Source: JAMOBE01 sp039908285 (GTDB taxonomy: Bacteria; Pseudomonadota; Alphaproteobacteria; Rhodospirillales; Rhodospirillaceae). Taken from it: 35,896 bases of DNA. The stretch is taken from positions 1 through 35,896 of the forward strand of contig JAMOBE010000032.1 of NCBI GenBank assembly GCA_039908285.1, given 5' to 3'. Below the pieces are notes generated by a model. It was not told where the DNA came from, ran no database searches, and saw only the letters and a list, made by a program, of their open reading frames with translations. A program made the translations under genes and the position numbers. This document shows positions 25,764 to 33,604 of the stretch, in pieces; position 1 is the stretch's first letter; each line of letters starts with the position of its first letter.

Positions 25764-26219
25764 TTACTTCAGCGTCAGCAAATACGCCACCACGTCCTCG
25801 ACCTCCTGGGCGGTCAGGATGGTCCGGCCCTCGAAGTCCTTCAGCACCCGGTGGAAGCCCTCGGTGCGGAAGAACGAGGGCATCATCGTGTCCGGGGTGA
25901 CCCTTTTCGGGTCGACGATCCGCAGCCGAAGTTTCGCGGCGTCAAGCCGGGAACCAATGCCGGACAGACTGGAGGCCACCTGTCCATGGTCGGGCTCCTC
26001 GGGAATCGGCATGGCGTGGCAGGCCAGGCAATTGCCGAGTTTGGGCGCGATCACCACTTTGCGGCCGTTGACCGGGTCACCCGGCACCGCGGTCAGGGCG
26101 GTCGGAATGCCGCCGTTGTCCACCCGCCAGGCCGGCGCGGGGCCGGCGCTCGCCCCCGTCAAGACGGCGAACGACGCCAGGACCAGCAGCATGGCGAGGA
26201 ACGGTGGTTCACGCATCAT
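25764..26219 (-). CDS. soxX: SoxX, monohaem cytochrome c of SoxAX
   Basis: 151 aa. A signal peptide (LAMLLVLASFAVLTGASA) leads to the periplasm. A single haem motif CLACH (C64-C67-H68) lies in GNCLACHAMPIPEEPD, and MMPSFF supplies a likely distal Met ligand. The C-terminus is a typical cytochrome helix (LTAQEVEDVVAYLLTL). It is the electron-accepting subunit of SoxAX. First sox gene here, 55 nt after the methyltransferase stop and ~25 nt after a predicted promoter start. Start ATGATG is ambiguous by one codon (26219 or 26216); GGGAGA is the SD. Confidence 0.94.
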   Translation of the reverse strand: MMREPPFLAMLLVLASFAVLTGASAGPAPAWRVDNGGIPTALTAVPGDPVNGRKVVIAPKLGNCLACHAMPIPEEPDHGQVASSLSGIGSRLDAAKLRLRIVDPKRVTPDTMMPSFFRTEGFHRVLKDFEGRTILTAQEVEDVVAYLLTLK

Positions 26220-26250
26220 CGAGTCTCCCGGAGCGGCCTATCGAGCGTGC

Positions 26251-26278
26251 AGATTAAAGGTGCGGGTCGTGGTTTCAA
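26251..26278 (-). promoter_or_regulatory. candidate promoter of soxXYZA
   Basis: On the minus strand TTGAAA (26278-26273) and TAATCT (26256-26251) are 16 bp apart. The -35 box overlaps the stop codon of the methyltransferase gene. Transcription would start near 26244, ~25 nt before soxX. It suggests the sox genes can be expressed independently of the upstream gene. No operator palindrome is evident. Confidence 0.45.
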
Positions 26279-27318
26279 GTGGAATCGCGTTCCGCCCTGG
26301 CCACAGGATCGACGAATCCGTAGTCGAAGCCGGGTTTCCCGCCGGTGCGATAGCGGAATACGAGGTCGGTCTCCTCCTCGGGAAAGGCCGGCAGCTTCAG
26401 AAACTTCGGTATCGTCAGGGAGCAGTCGTAGTCACCAAGCTCGTGGGGACCGAACACCCGGATGTGGGTCTGCAGCACCGGCACCAGCGTCCCGCGATCC
26501 CGGTTGGCGGGGAAGCGCACGGTGGTCTCGGGCAGGTGGTCGGGGAAATGCGGCGCCGACTGCCGGTCCAGGCCCATCAGGTCGCTCAAGGGGACGCGGA
26601 CCCGCTCCATGAGGGCCGGCATGGGTTCGCCCGCCGGGGCGAAGGTGAACTCACGCCGCCTGTCGATCAGGGTCAGGCGGACGGTGATGCGCTCCGGCAC
26701 CAGGATGCCCCGCGGCTCCAGGTATCGGACGAGATTGGCGCTGACCGCCACCTGCGGCTCCTTGTCCAGGGCCTGCTGCATGGTTTCCGTCACCGCGACG
26801 TGGATGGGGCTTGAGGCGGCGAAGTCATGGGCCGCCGCGTCGGCCTGAAGATAGGCGCGGATGAAATGGTCCAGGTGAAAATGCTCAAGCAGGGTCCTGG
26901 CGCTGGACAGCGCCAAAGGGTGGATGTCCACCAGGGTGAAGCGGTGCTCGTCCGCCGACAGCAGGGGAAGGAGGGGGAGAATCAGCGTGCAATAGGGGCC
27001 GCAGCCGGCATACAGGGTGTGGATCGTCTGGCCGGGAAAGCGCTGCCGCGCCTCGTCCAGCGCCGCCTTCAGGCCACGGACGAACTGGGCGGTGCGGGCC
27101 AGCTCCCTGGCGCAGCGGGCGGCGGTCAGGGGGGAAACCGCCTTGCCGGTAGCGAGAAACGTGTCTTCCCCCTGCCGCGGGTCCGTGCCGGCCTCGCCCA
27201 CCCGGGTGATGGATTCGCAGAGGTCGGCAAGCCGCCGGACGGCCTCCAGCAACTCGAGCGGCGAAGAGGTCTGGTCGAGCAGGGTCGCGGCAATGCCTTC
27301 GATGAGGGAGACGGTCAC
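26275..27318 (-). CDS. PRMT-like class I SAM-dependent methyltransferase
   Basis: 347 aa from a GTG at 27318 with a weak SD (AGGTGTC). An N-terminal helical ~90 residues precede motif I TLYAGCGPYC (101-110). Then come VDIHPLALSSARTLLEH (strand 2 and following helix) and VTETMQQALDKEPQ, which resembles the double-E loop region of protein arginine methyltransferases. ANLVRYLEPRGILVPERITV then leads into a beta-rich C-terminal domain, the PRMT-type order. The substrate is unknown; small-molecule substrates are as likely as protein. It directly precedes soxX but has a separate predicted promoter between, so a role in sulfur oxidation is not implied. Confidence 0.65.
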   Translation of the reverse strand: MTVSLIEGIAATLLDQTSSPLELLEAVRRLADLCESITRVGEAGTDPRQGEDTFLATGKAVSPLTAARCARELARTAQFVRGLKAALDEARQRFPGQTIHTLYAGCGPYCTLILPLLPLLSADEHRFTLVDIHPLALSSARTLLEHFHLDHFIRAYLQADAAAHDFAASSPIHVAVTETMQQALDKEPQVAVSANLVRYLEPRGILVPERITVRLTLIDRRREFTFAPAGEPMPALMERVRVPLSDLMGLDRQSAPHFPDHLPETTVRFPANRDRGTLVPVLQTHIRVFGPHELGDYDCSLTIPKFLKLPAFPEEETDLVFRYRTGGKPGFDYGFVDPVARAERDST

Positions 27319-27398
27319 GACAGAGACACCTGAAAATGGCTGGTGCCGACAGAATTACCTTTTCCGATGAGAACAATCAACCGGCACGGCGCCTCATG

Positions 27399-28916
27399 TC
27401 ACTTCACCCTGACGGTGACGCTCGCCTGGACAAGGTCGTTGCGGCCACCCTTCCCCAGGGACGTCGCGACGTCCGCCATGCCGGTCAGCTGGATCGGACG
27501 GGTATCGGTTTCCTTCGCCGGAGACGCTCCGTCGTCAAGGACATGGCGGCTGGAAAAACAGGTGACGGTCTCGGCCGCACCTGGAGAGTCCAGTACGATG
27601 CGGAGTCCGGGACGGTCACGCGGGGGAATCACGGTCGTCCCGTTGGCTCTGACCATTGCATCGGGCTGCCAGCGGCTTGGGAAGATGCGAAAGATGTGCT
27701 GGTCGGCGCTTTGATAGTAGCAATGCACGTAGGCATCTGCGGTCACGGCGACGGACACGTGAAGCGTGTCGCCGAGAGCATAGACCGTTTCGGAATTCTT
27801 CTCGGTGGTCAGACTGAGGCGAAGCGACTCCGACGGCGCGGCTTCGGCGGCTTGAGCCTTGTGGACGACCTGGCCGCCGAGCATCTTCTGATACAGCCGG
27901 AAATCCATATAGCCGGTGACCGGCATATCGTTGGCCTTCTGGAATGCCACGACGGATTCGATCGTCTCGTGGCTCGGGAGACCGTTGATGGTTCCCTGGT
28001 AGTACCCGTACCGGGCCAGATGCCGCTGGAGCACGAGGACCCGGTCGGGAATCTCCATGTTCTCAAACATCTCAAGGACATGATGGCGGGATTTCGGATC
28101 GGCCATGTCCATGCCAAGACACGACCACCAGGGCACGTGGGCCAGCTTGCCCAGAACCTCCACCAGGCCGATCTCGACCAGTGCCCGCGTCGCGGTGCCA
28201 ATGCCCTCCGAGCGGCTCGAGGTATTGGTCAGGTTGACACCCGCCTTGGCCAGCAGCCCCCCGCTTTCGTCGCCACGTGTTTCCTTTTCGATCAGGATCG
28301 TGTTGGAGGCGCCCCCTCCGGCTATGACCTCGCGGTTCCGAGCCATCACCGAATTCATGTCGATGGACAGCGAGGAATAGCTTTTTTGCCGGTTGGTCGA
28401 CAGGTCCAGTGCCTCGATGCCGGAGACCTCCCCCCCCTTCCCCATCAGGTAATGGCGCTTTTCGAAGGTGACGGTGCCGCCATACTGTGTTGACAGAATG
28501 TTCTCGTCAAAGGACGTTACGGCACCGCGAATGTACACGGGTGGTGTAGCGGCCCATCCCGAAGTATCAACATTGGAATTCATGGCCATCAGATCGGAAC
28601 TCGACGTGTCGTAGTCGATGTAGGTGATGGCCCGACTGCGGGCGGCCATGCTTGAAACGGCCGTCGCGATCATTTCTTTCGTACCCGCCTGAACCTTTCC
28701 GGTTGCATCGTAGATGCCGGGACTGATGATGACGAGACCGGTGACATGGTTACTGGCGAGCTGGGCATCCATGCAGCTCAGTGCCTCGGAATAGGCGGTC
28801 ATGGTCTGAGTGGCCATGGTTGCCGGAGTCGCCCTTGGTGTCTCCGCCGCAAACACCGCCGCGTGTTTCGCTACGAAAAGCGAAGCCAGCAGGATAAATG
28901 CCAGTGATGACCGCAA
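27399..28916 (-). CDS. exported CsgG-like / peptidoglycan-binding / DUF4384 envelope protein
   Basis: 505 aa from a TTG at 28916 with SD GAGGGGGG five bases upstream. This start gives a clean signal peptide (LRSSLAFILLASLFVAKHAAVFA). An ATG at 28961 in frame would add 15 residues without an SD. The N-terminal half resembles CsgG-type secretion/outer-membrane proteins (AGTKEMIATAVSSMAARS, then ITYIDYD). Around 290-345 is a PG_binding_1 repeat (LARYGYYQGTINGLPSHET), and ~370-470 is a DUF4384-like beta domain (GDTLHVSVAVTADAYVHCYY, then IFPSR). It probably sits at the periplasmic or outer membrane in contact with peptidoglycan. Lower GC than neighbours. Role unknown. The gap to the methyltransferase start is 80 bp with no strong terminator. 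Confidence 0.72.
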   Translation of the reverse strand: MRSSLAFILLASLFVAKHAAVFAAETPRATPATMATQTMTAYSEALSCMDAQLASNHVTGLVIISPGIYDATGKVQAGTKEMIATAVSSMAARSRAITYIDYDTSSSDLMAMNSNVDTSGWAATPPVYIRGAVTSFDENILSTQYGGTVTFEKRHYLMGKGGEVSGIEALDLSTNRQKSYSSLSIDMNSVMARNREVIAGGGASNTILIEKETRGDESGGLLAKAGVNLTNTSSRSEGIGTATRALVEIGLVEVLGKLAHVPWWSCLGMDMADPKSRHHVLEMFENMEIPDRVLVLQRHLARYGYYQGTINGLPSHETIESVVAFQKANDMPVTGYMDFRLYQKMLGGQVVHKAQAAEAAPSESLRLSLTTEKNSETVYALGDTLHVSVAVTADAYVHCYYQSADQHIFRIFPSRWQPDAMVRANGTTVIPPRDRPGLRIVLDSPGAAETVTCFSSRHVLDDGASPAKETDTRPIQLTGMADVATSLGKGGRNDLVQASVTVRVK

Positions 28917-29001
28917 GTCGCCCCCCCTCAACAACTCCGTCGACAGCGCGGATACTAGCATATTTTTCAAAGTCGAGGTGAAGCAACGGGAGTCTACTCC
29001 C

Positions 29002-30033
29002 TCACCCACGGTGCGTCCCACCACCGAGCAGGGCCGCCACCTCGCGGGCGGCATAGGTCAGGATGCCGTCGGCACCGGCGCGGCGGAAGCTCATGAGGCT
29101 TTCCAGCAGCACCGTGTCGTTGTCGAGCCAGCCGTTGGCGGCGGCGGCCTTCATCATCGCGTACTCGCCGCTGACCTGGTAGGCCAGGGTGGGGACGGCG
29201 AAGGTGTCCTTCACCCGCCGGATGATGTCGAGATAGGGCATACCCGGCTTGACCATCACCATGTCGGCCCCCTCGGCCAGGTCGAGGGCCACCTCGCGCA
29301 GTGCCTCGTCCGAGTTGGCGGGGTCCATCTGATAGGTCTTCTTGTCGCCCTTGAGCGCCCCCGACGAGCCGACGGCGTCGCGGAACGGGCCATAGAACCC
29401 CGACGCGTACTTGGCGGCGTAGGAGACGATCTGCACCGACTGGAATCCCCCGGCATCCAGGGCGTCGCGGATGGCGCCGATGCGCCCGTCCATCATGTCC
29501 GAGGGCGCCAGCACGTCGCAGCCGGCGGCGGCCTGGACCAGGGACTGCCGGCACAGAATCGCGACCGTCTCATCGTTGACCACCGCTCCGTCCACCACCA
29601 GCCCGTCGTGTCCCAGGCTGTTGAAGGGATCGAGGGCGACGTCGCAGATCACGCCGATGTCGGGGTGGGCGGCCTTGATGGCCCGGACCGTGCGGCACAC
29701 CAGGTTGTCGGCGTTGTAGGCCTCGCGGCAGTCCTCGGTCTTCAGGGCGGGATCGATGGCCGGAAACACGGCGACGGCGGGGATGCCGAGCGCCGCGGCA
29801 TCCCCCACCGCCGCGACGGCCCGGTCCACGGAGAAGCGATGCACCCCCGGCAGGGCGCCGATGTCCTGCACCACGTCCCGGCCCTCGACCACGAACAGAG
29901 GCCAGATCAGGTCCTCGACCCCGAGCCTGGTCTCCGCCACCAGCCGGCGGGACCATCCGGTCCGCCGGTTGCGCCGCATACGCGTGCGCGGAAACTCTCC
30001 CGCGAACGCCGGTCCCCCGTTTCCACCCACCAT
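29002..30033 (-). CDS. hemB: delta-aminolevulinic acid dehydratase (porphobilinogen synthase)
   Basis: 343 aa. It condenses two 5-aminolevulinate molecules to porphobilinogen for haem, cobalamin and (if present) bacteriochlorophyll. Schiff-base lysines are K208 (SYAAKYAS) and K262 (MVKPGMPYLD). The metal loop is DVALDPFNSLGHDG (131-144), without the three cysteines of the zinc enzymes. It is therefore of the zinc-independent, Mg/K-dependent alphaproteobacterial type. GGGAG precedes the ATG, which is 9 nt after the metY stop, so the two are co-transcribed. Confidence 0.95.
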   Translation of the reverse strand: MVGGNGGPAFAGEFPRTRMRRNRRTGWSRRLVAETRLGVEDLIWPLFVVEGRDVVQDIGALPGVHRFSVDRAVAAVGDAAALGIPAVAVFPAIDPALKTEDCREAYNADNLVCRTVRAIKAAHPDIGVICDVALDPFNSLGHDGLVVDGAVVNDETVAILCRQSLVQAAAGCDVLAPSDMMDGRIGAIRDALDAGGFQSVQIVSYAAKYASGFYGPFRDAVGSSGALKGDKKTYQMDPANSDEALREVALDLAEGADMVMVKPGMPYLDIIRRVKDTFAVPTLAYQVSGEYAMMKAAAANGWLDNDTVLLESLMSFRRAGADGILTYAAREVAALLGGGTHRG

Positions 30034-30042
30034 GGCGCTCCC

Positions 30043-31335
30043 TCACACCCGCTGCAAGGCCTGGTCCAGGTCGGCCAGGATGTCGTCGATATGCTCGATG
30101 CCGATGGACAGGCGGACATAACCCGGCGACACGCCGGAGGCAAGCTGGTCCTCCGGCCCGAGCTGGGAGTGGGTGGTGGTGGCCGGATGGATCGCCAGGC
30201 TGCGGGCATCGCCGATGTTGGCGACGTGGTAGAACATCTTCAGGGCGTCGATGAACCGGCGCCCGGCCTCCAGGCCGTCCTTCAGCTCGAAGCCCACCAG
30301 GGCGCCATAGCCGCCCCTGAGGTAGGCATCGGCCCGCTGGCGGGCGGGGCCGTGCTGGCGGCTCGGGTGGATGACCCGGGTGACCCGGGGGTGGCCGGCC
30401 AGGAACTCGGCGACCCGCGTCGCGTTGTCGCAGTGAGCCCGCATGCGCAGCGGCAGGGTCTCGAGACCCTGGATGAACATGAAGGCGTTGAAGGGGCTCA
30501 TGGCCGCGCCGACATCGCGCAGCAGCGTCACCCGCATGCGCAGGATGTAGGCGATGGGTCCGAGGGGCTTGACCGCCTCCGTCCACACGGCGCCGTGATA
30601 GCTGGGGTCGGGCCGGGTCAGCAGCGGGAAGCGCGCGCCGTGCTTCTCCCAGTCGAAATTGCCGCCGTCGACGATGACGCCGCCGATGGAGGTGCCATGG
30701 CCGCCGATGTACTTGGTGGTCGAGTACACCACCACCGCCGCTCCATGCTCGAGCGGCCGGCAGAGGACCGGGGCCGCGGTGTTGTCCATGATCAGCGGCA
30801 CGCCAAGCTTGCGGCCGATCTCCGCCACCTCGCGAATCGGGAACACGTCAAGCTTGGGATTGGGCAGAGTCTCGGCGTAGAAGCAGCGGGTACGATCGTC
30901 CACGGCGCGGGCGAAGGACTCCGGGTCGGCGGGATCGGCGAAGCGGGCCTCGATGCCGAACTGCTTGAACGTGTTGGCGAACAGGTTCCAGGTGCCGCCG
31001 TAGAGGTCGGTCGAGGTCACGAAGTTATCCCCCGACTCGCACAGGTTCAGCACGGCAAAGGTGGTCGCGGCCTGGCCCGAGCCGACGGCCAGGGCCGCGA
31101 CTCCGCCCTCCAGGGCGGCGATACGCTGTTCCAGGGCATCGCAGGTGGGGTTCATGATCCGGCTGTAGATATTGCCAAGCTCGCGCAGGGCGAACAGATT
31201 CGCCGCGTGCTCGGTGTCCCTGAACTCGTAGGACGTGGTCTGATAGATGGGCACGGCCACCGCCGTGGTGGCCGGATCGGACCGGTATCCGGCGTGAAGG
31301 ACGATGGTCTCGGGATGCCTGGAGGCGATGCTCAT
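30043..31335 (-). CDS. metY: O-acetylhomoserine aminocarboxypropyltransferase (sulfhydrylase)
   Basis: 430 aa from the ATG at 31335 with SD AAGGAG; the frame extends 18 codons further without an SD. It is a Cys/Met-metabolism PLP enzyme that makes homocysteine from O-acetylhomoserine and sulfide, or methionine from methanethiol. The PLP lysine is K208 in YSTTKYIGGHGTSIGG. Other family blocks are VPIYQTTSYEF, NPTCDALEQRIAALEGG and LGPEDQLASGVSPGYVRLSIG at the end. Length ~430 favours MetY over shorter MetZ/MetB. No SAM riboswitch was recognised upstream. It is followed closely by hemB. Confidence 0.93.
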   Translation of the reverse strand: MSIASRHPETIVLHAGYRSDPATTAVAVPIYQTTSYEFRDTEHAANLFALRELGNIYSRIMNPTCDALEQRIAALEGGVAALAVGSGQAATTFAVLNLCESGDNFVTSTDLYGGTWNLFANTFKQFGIEARFADPADPESFARAVDDRTRCFYAETLPNPKLDVFPIREVAEIGRKLGVPLIMDNTAAPVLCRPLEHGAAVVVYSTTKYIGGHGTSIGGVIVDGGNFDWEKHGARFPLLTRPDPSYHGAVWTEAVKPLGPIAYILRMRVTLLRDVGAAMSPFNAFMFIQGLETLPLRMRAHCDNATRVAEFLAGHPRVTRVIHPSRQHGPARQRADAYLRGGYGALVGFELKDGLEAGRRFIDALKMFYHVANIGDARSLAIHPATTTHSQLGPEDQLASGVSPGYVRLSIGIEHIDDILADLDQALQRV

Positions 31336-31450
31336 GACCGGTTGCTCCTTGGTCTCGCTGATGCCGCGTGCGTGGAAACGGGATATCATATGACCCGGCC
31401 CGTGTCTCGCGACTTCCGGCGACCCGGGTCCCTGGGAGGGAGGAGAGGCG

Positions 31451-31672
31451 ATGGAAAATGACGGTCTCGGCGAGGTTCTGTTCGAAATGGTGCGGGTGGG
31501 TCAGGTGGTGAAGGTGACGGCCATTCACCCGGCGACCGGGACCGAGGCGACGATTGTCGGCGCGGCGACCTTGAGCCCCTACAGCCTGAAGGCCAACGCC
31601 CGCCGCAAGCTGCGTTCCCTGATCGAGAAAAAGTCCGTGAGTGGCGGCGGGCGGGGACCTGCGGCATCCTGA
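31451..31672 (+). CDS. DUF6898-like small protein
   Basis: 73 aa with strong SD (GGGAGGAG) just before the ATG. The core is LFEMVRVGQVVKVTAIHPAT, then GTEATIVGAAT and ANARRKLRSLIEKK. It matches my memory of the DUF6898 family, short alphaproteobacterial proteins of unknown function with a VKVTAIDPxTGTEVxIVGP core. It is cytoplasmic, with a likely small beta barrel followed by a basic helix. It is divergent from metY across a ~115-bp gap. Confidence 0.72.
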   Translation: MENDGLGEVLFEMVRVGQVVKVTAIHPATGTEATIVGAATLSPYSLKANARRKLRSLIEKKSVSGGGRGPAAS

Positions 31673-31742
31673 ACCATACCACACGGTGCTCAACGCGCGG
31701 ACGCCCCCCTCGGCCCTGCGGAGCCGACGCAGCTCATTGTCC

Positions 31743-31762
31743 AATACATTTTCAGGCTCTCA
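31743..31762. repeat. solo repeat end at the stop of the zincin gene
   Basis: On the minus strand TGAGAGCCTGAAAATGTAT starts exactly at the TGA of the metallopeptidase gene. It is nearly identical to the left end of the element at 10865-11055, whose first triplet is likewise a stop codon. No hairpin core accompanies it. The remaining gap 31673-31742 shows nothing else. Confidence 0.65.
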
Positions 31763-32164
31763 GTCCATGGTCTCGATGCGCTCCATGTCGTCGTCGGAGA
31801 AGCCGAAATGGTGACCGATTTCGTGGATGATGACGTGACGGATGACGCGTGACAGGTCCTCGCCGGTTTCGCACCAGTAGTCGAGGAGGGGGCGCCGATA
31901 GAGAAAGATCATGTCGGGGCCGACTCCGCTGTCCAGGACGCTCTTGTGGGGCAGGTTGACGCCGCGATAGAGACCGAGAAGCTCGAAGGGGCTTTCCAGG
32001 TCCATCTCCTCCTCGGTGTCCTCGTCGCAGAACTCCTCCACCCTCACCACCACGTTGCGGGCGTGACGGCGTAGGACCTCGGGAATGGCGGCCATGGCGG
32101 AGCGGGCGATGGCGTCTATGTCGGCCAGGGTCGGGGGGGTGGAGTGGCGTTGCTCGCGGGCCAT
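31760..32164 (-). CDS. metallopeptidase family protein (minimal zincin)
   Basis: 134 aa from the ATG at 32164 with SD GAAGAGG; an ATG 17 codons upstream has no SD. The zinc motif is HEIGHHFGFSDDDM (H114, E115, H118), near the C-terminus as in the small bacterial zincin-like family of ~130 residues. An acidic stretch DEDTEEEMD precedes it, and MIFLYRRPLLDYWCE forms the conserved strand before the active helix. No signal peptide, so cytosolic. The substrate is unknown. Its TGA coincides with a repeat end. Confidence 0.85.
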   Translation of the reverse strand: MAREQRHSTPPTLADIDAIARSAMAAIPEVLRRHARNVVVRVEEFCDEDTEEEMDLESPFELLGLYRGVNLPHKSVLDSGVGPDMIFLYRRPLLDYWCETGEDLSRVIRHVIIHEIGHHFGFSDDDMERIETMD

Positions 32165-32250
32165 CGGGGTGCCTCTTCGTCGGGGCGCCTTGATCGGCGC
32201 CGCCCGGGCGCCCATTGTCTCGGCATGCGGCCGATTGTAGGAGAAATTCC

Positions 32251-32586
32251 GTGACTCGCAATACGGTGGGTGAGGAGCGCGCGCGATTGCTGGCCGGTCT
32301 CGAGGGCTGGCGGGAGAAGGAGGACCGGGACGCCATCGCCAAGTCCTTCCGCTTCCGCGATTTCTCGGAGGCCTTCGCGGCGATGACCAGAATCGCCCTG
32401 GTCGCCGAAAAGATGGACCACCATCCGGAGTGGACCAATGTCTACAACCGCCTGGACATCATCCTGACGTCCCACGACCAGGGCGGGGTGACCGAGCGCG
32501 ACGTGGCCCTGGCGCGCGCCATCGACCGCATCGCCGCCGACTGCGGCGTTTACCGCATCGCCGCCGAGGGTGGCGCCTCCGGGTGA
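32251..32586 (+). CDS. phhB: pterin-4a-carbinolamine dehydratase
   Basis: 111 aa from a GTG at 32251 with SD AGGAGA at 32238-32243. It dehydrates 4a-hydroxytetrahydrobiopterin, regenerating the cofactor of aromatic hydroxylases; homologues also act as DCoH-type dimerisation factors. The family active site is intact: KMDHHPEWTNVYNRLDI with H57, H58 and P59, and SHDQGGVTERDVALA with H75. No phenylalanine hydroxylase gene is adjacent. It is divergent from the zincin gene and convergent with the radical SAM gene, with a 7-nt gap. Confidence 0.93.
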   Translation: MTRNTVGEERARLLAGLEGWREKEDRDAIAKSFRFRDFSEAFAAMTRIALVAEKMDHHPEWTNVYNRLDIILTSHDQGGVTERDVALARAIDRIAADCGVYRIAAEGGASG

Positions 32587-32593
32587 TACGGGT

Positions 32594-33604
32594 TCACGTC
32601 GACTGCGGCAGATAGCACTTGCGGCACAGGTCCATGGCGTAATAGTTGCCGGAGCCGTGCAGGTGGCGGATTCTCCGGTACATCTCGCCGTTCCAGATGT
32701 CGCGGAGGGGCTGGGTCTTCCAGTTGCCGACCACCATCTCGTCCGCGTCGTCGACGCAGCAGATGGTGACGTTGCCGTTGTTTTTGATGAACATGCGCTG
32801 GTAGGGCTGGGCGCACCAGAACCCGGGGACCTCGGGGTATTCGCCGCGCAGGTTGGGGTCGCGCTCGGTGTAGAAGCCGAAGCCGACGGCGTCGACCATG
32901 GACTTCCACATGGCCTTCAGGCCCTCGAACTGCTCGAGCCACTTGGGCTCGCGGTACATGATCATCGACACGCGGACCTGGACATGGGGGTAGCCGGCGT
33001 TGCGCGCCTTGATGAAGCCGTAGAGGTTGTCGATGACCTTGCCGAGGGTGCAGCCCACCCGCTGCTGCTCCCAGAGATCGGGAGAGATGGCGTCGAAGGA
33101 GACGAACAGATTGTCGATACCGGCGGCCAGCAGCGCCTCGGAAACCTCGCGGCGCAGCAGTGCGGCGTTGGTGTTCATCATCACGTCGACGATGCCCTTT
33201 TGCTTGGCATACTCGACCTGCCAGACCACGTCCTTGTGGGCCAGGGGCTCGTTCAGGTAGTTGAGCTTGATGCTCTTCAGGCCGTGGGCGGCGCCCTGGT
33301 CGATGAGGGAGGCGTAGTCCTCGCGACTCATCATGGCCGGGGTGACGTAGTCCGGGTGGCCCTGCTCCACCAGCAGGGTGCGCGGGCACATGGGACAGCG
33401 CAGGTTGCAGACGTTGGAGGTCTCGATGTCCATGTGGATGGGAAAGTCGAGGGCCTTCCGGCTGCGCGGCACCTCGTCCCACAGGCGGCGGTACTCGAAG
33501 TACGCGGGCGACCGGTGGGCCTTCCAGGCCTCGCTGTAGACCGCCTCGTTGTAGGTTTCGTTGGGATTGAACGCGTAGTCCGGGGTGTCGGCGGCTTCGG
33601 TCAC
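32594..33604 (-). CDS. radical SAM/SPASM-domain protein
   Basis: 336 aa. The radical SAM motif is SNVCNLRCPMCPR (C66, C70, C73), followed by a TIM-barrel-like region (LKSIKLNYLNEPL, MMNTNAALL, NLFVSFDAISPD). The C-terminal part has a SPASM-type auxiliary cluster region: FWCAQPYQRMFIKNNGNVTI, then CCVDDADEM and LCRKCYLP. Its ATG overlaps the stop of the GT-B-like gene by ATGA. The pair therefore may act in one pathway, for example modification of a surface sugar or lipid. The substrate is unknown. Peptide maturation is possible for SPASM proteins, but no precursor peptide gene is seen nearby. Confidence 0.87.
   Translation of the reverse strand: MTEAADTPDYAFNPNETYNEAVYSEAWKAHRSPAYFEYRRLWDEVPRSRKALDFPIHMDIETSNVCNLRCPMCPRTLLVEQGHPDYVTPAMMSREDYASLIDQGAAHGLKSIKLNYLNEPLAHKDVVWQVEYAKQKGIVDVMMNTNAALLRREVSEALLAAGIDNLFVSFDAISPDLWEQQRVGCTLGKVIDNLYGFIKARNAGYPHVQVRVSMIMYREPKWLEQFEGLKAMWKSMVDAVGFGFYTERDPNLRGEYPEVPGFWCAQPYQRMFIKNNGNVTICCVDDADEMVVGNWKTQPLRDIWNGEMYRRIRHLHGSGNYYAMDLCRKCYLPQST

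Noticed and set aside
31336..31450. SAM-II riboswitch upstream of metY
   Set aside because: The expected CGCTGATTTAA-type core and following pseudoknot strand are not present in the leader.
28810..31461. An 883-codon plus-strand frame across hemB and metY
   Set aside because: It is antisense to two genes with intact catalytic motifs and has no start signal or recognisable domain.
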